This document shows positions 57,763 to 64,000 of a DNA stretch of 64,000 nt, piece by piece. The stretch spans positions 6,676,501 to 6,740,500 of the forward strand of contig OU015659.1 in assembly GCA_907165275.2 (NCBI GenBank). Reading direction: 5' to 3'. Position 1 is the first letter of the stretch. Each line of letters opens with the position of its first letter. Under the pieces are notes generated by a model, which saw nothing but the letters and a program-made list of their open reading frames with translations, had not been told where the DNA came from and ran no database searches. The stretch is from Zygaena filipendulae (taxonomy: Eukaryota; Arthropoda; Insecta; Lepidoptera; Zygaenidae). Both the position numbers and the translations under genes were made by a program.

Positions 57763-58085
57763 GGGCATGTTGACTAATTTTTATTTGTTAGTCCGTCTTG
57801 TAGATTATTAAAAAATATTGGACACGTATTTTTTCTTTTTTTACGTAATCAAAAAATAACGGCGATATATTGAGTTGAAATTTCGCGTGACGTCACTATT
57901 CTGACAGTTTGTATGGCGGTTTTGCGGTTAGTAACGTCACGACCTCCTCATCCTAAACTTTAACGCGCTGTATCTCTGTATATTTTAATTTATTTAAAAA
58001 AGGCAAAAAATACATGTCTATTGTTTTTTATTTTCTAACTGACGGACTAATTAGAAATTTGACTTTCAATAGTAGTCAACATCCC
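57763..58085. mobile_element. MITE, GGGCATGTTGACTA family, copy 3
   Basis: Very close to copy 1 through its whole length, so the family was active fairly recently. Flanked by ACAAT and ATTGT. Confidence 0.82.
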
Positions 58086-58964
58086 TATTGTAAAACCGCC
58101 ATATTTTTTATTGCAACCGAAAAATGATACAAACAATAGCCCCTCAGGTCGTGTGTACCTAGTCGTGAATATTCGATTTTCCGAATAAAATAAATAAATA
58201 ACTATAAATAAATCTAACCGGTGTATAGTCATCAGCGAAAGTCCCGTCCAAATAGGTCCAACCGTTTCGGTGATTCACCCGCGTGAGTTTCGGAATTCCC
58301 ACAGAAAATCCAAACTCCTTTTATACAAAACTTGTCCTTACAATAACGAACACAAAAAAATCGGTAAAAAAAATATTTAATTTATATAGCCTATAGACAA
58401 AATCTTCTCCGACAAATGGGCTATCTAACAGTGAACGAATTTTTCAAATTTCCTGAGATTAGCGCGTTCAAGCAAACAAACAATCCCTTAGATATACTTA
58501 ATATTTTAAAGGCAAAGCTAAAGGGATATGGATCTTTTTCTTTCCTAATTGATTGTTGTTTCAATTTGACCTTAATGCCATGGACGAGGAAACGACACGC
58601 CTTGAAATGAGGACGTTCGAAGATGTATTATTTGTGGATTCACGGCCACATATATTATAAGCAACCAGGAATACGTAGGTACCTACTAGAAAAGTCTAAT
58701 GATATTCACTTATCTACCTATTTCGTCTGAGGTCGTGATAAAGTGAATATGCGAATAGGTACACGTACCAATCTGCATCAGAATGGCGGCAGCTCGGAAT
58801 GATATCTAGGCATTGTACTGGACGTGGAACTTACGTAAATGTCTTGCATTGAAAAATATACATACCTACATTAAATATTGCTAAGAAAAATTGTAACTGG
58901 TCAGCTGAAAACCAGCTTCGTGTCTATGCTAAGCACTTTTCTGGCATGAAGGTATATCTATGGA

Positions 58965-59330
58965 TCTACTGAACCGATTTTGAAAATTCTTTCACAGGAA
59001 GTTAAACATAGGGTACTTTTTATCCCGGAATTCCCGCGGGAACTCCAAAATAACCGTGGGTGAAACCGCGGGGGTCCGCTAGTAGGTAATTTATAAAATA
59101 CCTACTCGCTGTCCCCCGCGATTTCACCCGCGGTAATTTCGGAGTTCCCGCGGAAATTCCGGGTTACAATGTAGCCTATGACACTCACAAAGCTTCTATT
59201 AGTAAAATAATTTTTAAATCGGTTCAGTAGATCCAGAGATTAGGTACCCCCTACAACGTCACAAACTCACAATTCACAGATCACAGACCACAAACTTTAC
59301 CCTTTTAGTTTTTTTTTACTAGATACTTTT
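58965..59330. mobile_element. Facing pair of Helitron-like copies joined at their 3' ends
   Basis: A plus-strand copy ends ACCGCGGGGGTCCGCTAGT at 59083; 20 bases on, a minus-strand copy begins CGCTGTCCCCCGCGATTTCA at 59103. The two 3' hairpins could fold together. Confidence 0.7.
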
Positions 59331-59694
59331 TTGTTTGGCAATAAATTATTACAGGCCGCATACAAAACTCCGTAGTAGGCATGAAGACATCATTCATTTT
59401 ATGTATTCGTGCTCTATCATGATTCTCATTGTCGCTTTCCACCGGGTGACAATGAAAACAAACGTAGCGGTAGGTAGGTAGGCATAAGTACAAACATTAT
59501 AGGTACTTTATCACAAAAAAACTTCGTATTTATTGGTTCTATTTAATTGGTTGTATTTAAATTGTTTTTTTTTTATTGCTTGTTATTTTCAATCACTTAT
59601 TTTATTTCATATTATTTAAGATTAGGAAAATTGTAAGCGTCAGATTAGCTTAATATATATCTACAAATATAATAGCTTAATATATAATTCTATG

Positions 59695-59975
59695 TGCGTA
59701 ATCCTTACTAATATAAATGCTAAATCAAGTTTATTTGTTTGTTTGTTACCTTTTCACATAACGGCTCGACCGATCATCATTAATTACATACACGTTGTCA
59801 AAGATACAGAAAAGGACATTCGGCAATTTTTATCCCGAAATTCCCGCGGAAACTCTGAATTAACACGGGCGAAACTTCATTAAATTTTGCACACTATGAA
59901 TCGCTGTCAGGGGTACAGAAAAGGAAATAGATCTCCAAAATTAATGCGCGTCAAACCGCAGGGAACAGGTAGTAT
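59695..59975 (+). mobile_element. Decayed Helitron-like copy with internal duplication
   Basis: CCTTACTAATATAAATGC start and (GTTT)n, then two successive GTTGTCA/CTGTCAGGGGTACAG parts; 3' hairpin nearly lost (CGTCAAACCGCAGGG), ending ACAGGTAGT. Confidence 0.65.
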
Positions 59976-60489
59976 CTATCTATAGTAGATAAAAGCATAT
60001 TTAAAAGCTTAATCTGCTAGAAAGGTGAATGCCCGTCATATACATAGATATTGCCTACGCAGGCTTTAACTTGCGTTATGTCTATGAAATGACAGGCTAA
60101 ACTTACTTATCCTGCTGCTGAATAGTAAATTACATAATCGCTAGCTGATGGCAAGGCGATAGATACCTATTTATACCAACCTACGCAACCTTCATGCTGG
60201 TCACGTACTGCGTTAAACATTTTTCGGTCAGTCATATGACAGGGAAGTTTAGGACGCTCCTTGTAATTTATTTCGAAGTATAATATGTATAGGTCTACAC
60301 ATTTAAATTTGTAAATCCTTACTATTTTATAAATGCGTAAGTGAGTTTGTTTGTTTGTTACGCTTCTTTCACGCCTATACCTACTACTCAACCGATCATC
60401 TTGTGAATACACGTTGTCAGGTGTACAGAGAAAGACATAGAATTGAATTGAATTAAATTGAAAGAACTTTATTTGACACAACACATTTA

Positions 60490-60702
60490 CCGCCGCATTC
60501 AGAGTCGGCTTTAATGATTACTTAGTTAAGTATAGATTTTTAAAACAAAACTGCCGCAATTAGACAAGTTTAATAAATTAATGTTAATTGGCATTTAACT
60601 AATTAAGTTACAACTCATTAAACCATCTCTGATTGCGGCAGTTTTGTTTTTAAAATCTATACTTAACTAAGTAATCATTAAAGTCAACTCTGAGTGCGGC
60701 GG
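60490..60702. mobile_element. PIF/Harbinger-like MITE, copy 2
   Basis: 213 bp with ends CCGCCGCATTCAGAG and CTGAGTGCGGCGG. TTA flanks both sides (60487-60489 and 60703-60705). Same family as 55387. Confidence 0.82.
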
Positions 60703-61155
60703 TTAGAGTTACAACATACATTAATTTAAAAAAAAAGTATGAATGAGGGACCGCTTATATTTTTACTTTTTATCTTGAAAATACAGAAAGAACTGGGAAA
60801 TTAACGTGGAAACTGCGGAGAACAGCTAGTTGTTGTCTTGTATAATTAAATCTTACGATGACATTACGCCTATCTTCTGCAGGGGAACCAACGGTGGTAC
60901 AGCTTTACGGTAAGTATAAACTGCGATCCGAGGCTTCGAGCACACTATCTTTACTAATGCCGAATAAGTGGATTAAACTCTATAATATGCTCCAATACAA
61001 TATAGAGAATTCGGTGGTTTTCAGTCAAGGCAAGTCTTTATCAGAAAAGGAAATGCCAAGGTGAAAATTATTTATCGAAGTAATAGGGTGGTAGGTACAC
61101 GCTTTTGAAAGACTGCAAACCACTGTTATGTATACATAGTACATACCTATGTATA

Positions 61156-61540
61156 TACAACGTGTTAATGAATTAACCAAAAACCTGATACACCCCATTA
61201 AAAAAATAAACAATGATGTGACTAAAATATAAATTTTGTCGAAAAAATTTATAATTTAAAAGTTATTCAACATCAGTTTGGAGGTGACCTATCTACAAAA
61301 TTTCAAGCGCTACGCCCGCACCTACGTATCAATTACCGATTCGATTTGTTTGCTACGGGCGGCGGGCATACGCGCCAAATATTGTGACAATATTGTGTGT
61401 GTGACAATATTGTGTAAATCATTTAGACATGGGCAAGTAAAGAAAAATATATCCTATATTAAAACATGGTGCGATCGATTCGGAAATCGATTCTGAGCTA
61501 ACTACTTTCTAGTTTTCAGTTAATTCATTAACACGTTGTA
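61156..61540. mobile_element. MITE with 22-bp perfect inverted ends (ACGTGTTAATGAATTAAC family)
   Basis: 385 bp. Ends 61156-61177 and 61519-61540 are exact reverse complements. Interior has the block TGATACACCCCATTAAAAAA and a TGACAATATTGTG duplication near 61384-61412. Confidence 0.85.
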
Positions 61541-61577
61541 CATACCTATAGTAGGGTATACTTTAAGGTTCTGCAAG

Positions 61578-62050
61578 GTTCAGTTGGCGCAGTAGCTCAC
61601 TATGTCTACCCGTTAATCAAGAGGTTCCGGGTTCGGTTCCCGGTGGGGGTGGACTTTGTGTGATGAACACAGGGTTCAATTCTTCAGTCTGGACGTGTAT
61701 ATATAGTATAATATATTATGTAATATATTATACTGTATTGTATAATATATTATTACATACACTATACAAAACAATACAATACAATATACTTTATTGCACC
61801 AAATGATTTTTACAATATTAAACATAATATAACTTAATTTCATGGCAAATAGGCGGCCTTATTGCTAGCAGCAATTTTTTCAAGGCAACCTTGACGAGAT
61901 AGTACAGAATATGCATTAATACCATTCCATATATGTATGTAATAATATGTAGTATATACCACTTTTGCTTGATTTCCACGACACAAGCTTATAGCTTATG
62001 GGATCAAGTAGACCTGTGTGTTGTGAAGTGGATTATATTATAATTTTATT
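61578..62050 (+). mobile_element. SINE copy with a LINE-tail insertion
   Basis: Good A and B boxes (TTGGCGCAGTAG; GGTTCCGGGTTCGGTTCC). Around 61770-61910 a reversed LINE 3' fragment (ATACTTTATTGCACC start) separates head from body. Confidence 0.8.
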
Positions 62051-62199
62051 ATAACGAATTTCTCCTCAGTAAGAGCATTGAACAGTGCTCGCAGTGTATT
62101 TCGGAACATACAGTCTTTCGCTGTCGTATTGTTTAGGTACTAGGTACTATGGTACTATCAGAGTGACGCGTGACGTCATGACTACACGAGCTGAAAGCA

Positions 62200-62335
62200 T
62201 GGCGGCTAGCGTTTCCGCTCGTAAATTTAAGTATGCGAGAGTGTCTTCTATTATAAGTTAACCTTTCTATGTTAATTATTTTAATTGATTTTACCGTTAT
62301 AATTAACAATAAAATAAATAAATAAATAAAAAATT
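62200..62335 (+). mobile_element. Retroposon 3' tail
   Basis: AAGTATGCGAGAGTGTCTTC through a (TAAA)n run; a second copy is inserted in the element at 63275. The parent LINE or SINE is not in the window. Confidence 0.6.
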
Positions 62336-62694
62336 TAAGGCATTTTCCGGTTTTATAAAATTGAGATAAAATTTCCATTGGTTCATTACGATCTCAAGAT
62401 TAATTTAAAACAGTTTCAAAAAAAAGGTGAAATACCCTAGATATTATGGAGAAACTTATAGATTAATGTGGTTTAGTATTTTACGTGAAAAAATTGGCTT
62501 TCATGTGCGACTAACATCTGGATTCTTATTTGGGGGGGCTAGGGTCTTTATCCTGGACAGAAGTTCCGGGGACCAGCCGGCCTAGAGGATGCTGTGGCAA
62601 GGGTGTTAATTGTTACTCGGTGTCTTCGTGCTCTTCCATCTATTGTTAGTAGGTAGTTTTACACAATCTTTTATTAGTATTTATTTAGGTATCT

Positions 62695-63182
62695 ACTAGC
62701 TGTGCCCCGCGATTTCACCCGCAGTAATTTCGGAGTTCCCGCTAGAATTCCGGGATAAAAAGTACCCTATGTCCTTCTCTGTACCCCTGACAACGTGCAT
62801 GCCAAATTTCATCCAAATCCGTTCAGCCGTTTTTGCGTGATCAAGTAAACGAATGCGAGGATAAGAGCTCGAAAGCGCATTTTCATCCAACTTGCTTCAA
62901 ATGTATCGTCACTGCTCAGCTCCTATGTGTCTTAGCGTTATGTTATATAGCCTATAACCTGCCCAGGAGCATGGACTACAATCGTACCAAGTTTGGTTAA
63001 AATCTCTTCAGTAGTTTTTGACCCATGCACAAACCAGACAGGCAACCCAGACAAAAAAAAAATTACTAATTGCATTTTTGGCATCAGTATCGATCACCAT
63101 TCATTCTCCAATATTAATTTTGAATATATATTCAATGTGCAGAATTGACTTCTCTACAGTTTTATTATAAGTATAGATAGAT
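62695..63182 (-). mobile_element. Long-form Helitron-like element, inverted partner 1
   Basis: Minus orientation of the subfamily at 13205: CTAGCTGTGCCCCGCGATTT at the 3' end and CAGAATTGACTTCTCTACAG near the 5' end at 63140-63160. Pairs with 63275-63969. Confidence 0.8.
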
Positions 63183-63274
63183 TAATTAATAGCTGTTCCC
63201 CACGGTTTTACCCGCGTTTATTTCGGAGATCCAGCGGGAATAGGTGCGTAAATATTATCTATCTATATCTATCT

Positions 63275-63969
63275 ATAGTCTATACTTATAATAAAACTGT
63301 AGAGAGGTCAATTCTGTACATTGAATATATTAATTAATTAATTAATTATTATTATAAATTAGTAATATATAGTAATTCTGTTTGTGGATGCATGGCATGA
63401 GATAATGACGGCATGCTTGAGGTTTTGTGAGATTAAGTATGCGAGAGTGTCGTCTATTATAAGTTAACGGTTCTATGTTAATTGTTTGTAATTGGTTTTT
63501 TTTTTTACCGTTACAATTAACTATAAATAAATAAATAAAATAAAATAAAATAAAATAAAATAAATATTCAAAATTAATATTGGAGGATGAATGGTGATCG
63601 ATACTGATGCCAAAAATGCAATCAGTAAATTTTTTGTCTGTCTGTCTGTATGTGCACACATCGGTCAAAAACTACTGAAGGGATTTTAACCAAACTTAGT
63701 ACGATTGTAGTCCATACTCCTGGGCAGGTTATAGGCTATATAACATAACGCTAAGACACATAGGAGCTGAGCAGTGACGATAAATTTGAAGCAAGTCGGA
63801 TGAAAATACGCTTTCGGGCTCAATCACGCAAAAACGTCTGAACGGATTTGGATGAAATTTGGCATGCACATTATCAGGGGTGCCGAGAAGGACATAGGGT
63901 ACTTTTTATCCCGGAATTCCCTCGGGGACTCCGAAATTACCGCGGGTGGAACCGCGGGGCACAGCTAGT
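63275..63969 (+). mobile_element. Long-form Helitron-like element, inverted partner 2, with a retroposon inside
   Basis: Starts CTTATAATAAAACTGTAGAG and ends with a good hairpin and CACAGCTAGT. Split at about 63333-63565 by an insertion ending in (TAAAA)n whose body (AGTATGCGAGAGTGTC) also occurs at 62230-62340, so that is a LINE/SINE tail. Confidence 0.8.
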
Positions 63970-64000
63970 TATGAATAAAACTATTTTGATCACCTACATA

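Noticed and set aside
58416..58610. 64-aa open frame starting MGYLTVNEFFKFPE
   Set aside because: Short, no recognisable family, surrounded by repeats.

Overview
This is about 64 kb of AT-rich animal nuclear DNA, almost certainly from a moth or butterfly. The evidence is intron-split genes with insect-type products, many short Helitron-like elements ending in a CCGCGGGTGAAACCGCGG hairpin plus CAGCTAGT (a family common in Lepidoptera), a tRNA-derived SINE, several MITE families and degraded LINE fragments. I cannot name the species. Four protein-coding genes can be assembled. (1) Minus strand, 3543-7272: a mitochondrial dicarboxylate carrier (Dic1/SLC25A10 type) in six exons with consistent splice phases. 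Its 5' exon, which gives an unusual N-terminal extension, is less certain. (2) Plus strand, 11846-12592: ELP6, a subunit of the Elongator tRNA-modification complex, with its whole coding region in one exon behind an apparent 5'UTR intron. (3) Plus strand, 14979-39880: a kinesin-8 of KIF19 type. Fourteen exons join with perfect phase to 2199 nt (732 aa) ending in a stop. Its exons are very GC-rich islands in introns filled with transposons. (4) Minus strand, 44625-49378: a Cys-loop ligand-gated chloride channel subunit (insect pHCl-2/secCl-like). Seven exons run from mid extracellular domain to TM4; the 5' end was not found. Layout: 1-3.5 kb is repeat-rich flank with a 644 bp MITE; 3.5-7.3 kb Dic1; 8.1-10 kb a dead, 5'-truncated LINE; 10-14.9 kb ELP6 with MITEs on both sides; 15-39.9 kb KIF19, whose introns hold an intact Tc1-like transposon (33606-35197), a hAT-like element with AAGACC-motif ends and 8-bp target duplications (36236-37522), nested SINEs and many Helitron-like copies; 40.9-41.5 kb a mariner deletion derivative; 44.6-49.4 kb the channel gene; 49.4-64 kb a gene-poor transposon graveyard with tandem composite repeats (53-55.1 kb), two PIF/Harbinger-like MITEs and an inverted pair of Helitron-like elements (62.7-64 kb). 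The four genes do not form a pathway: mitochondrial transport, tRNA modification, microtubule-end control and ion conductance are simply neighbours. The most notable sequence-level signals are the apparently intact Tc1 element, the hAT element with its motif arrays, the mariner derivative encoding only a fused DNA-binding and C-terminal fragment, the non-consensus switch I and shortened loop of the kinesin with its GC-AG intron, a one-base frame break in the channel exon, and a 55-nt near-perfect hairpin at 23971.
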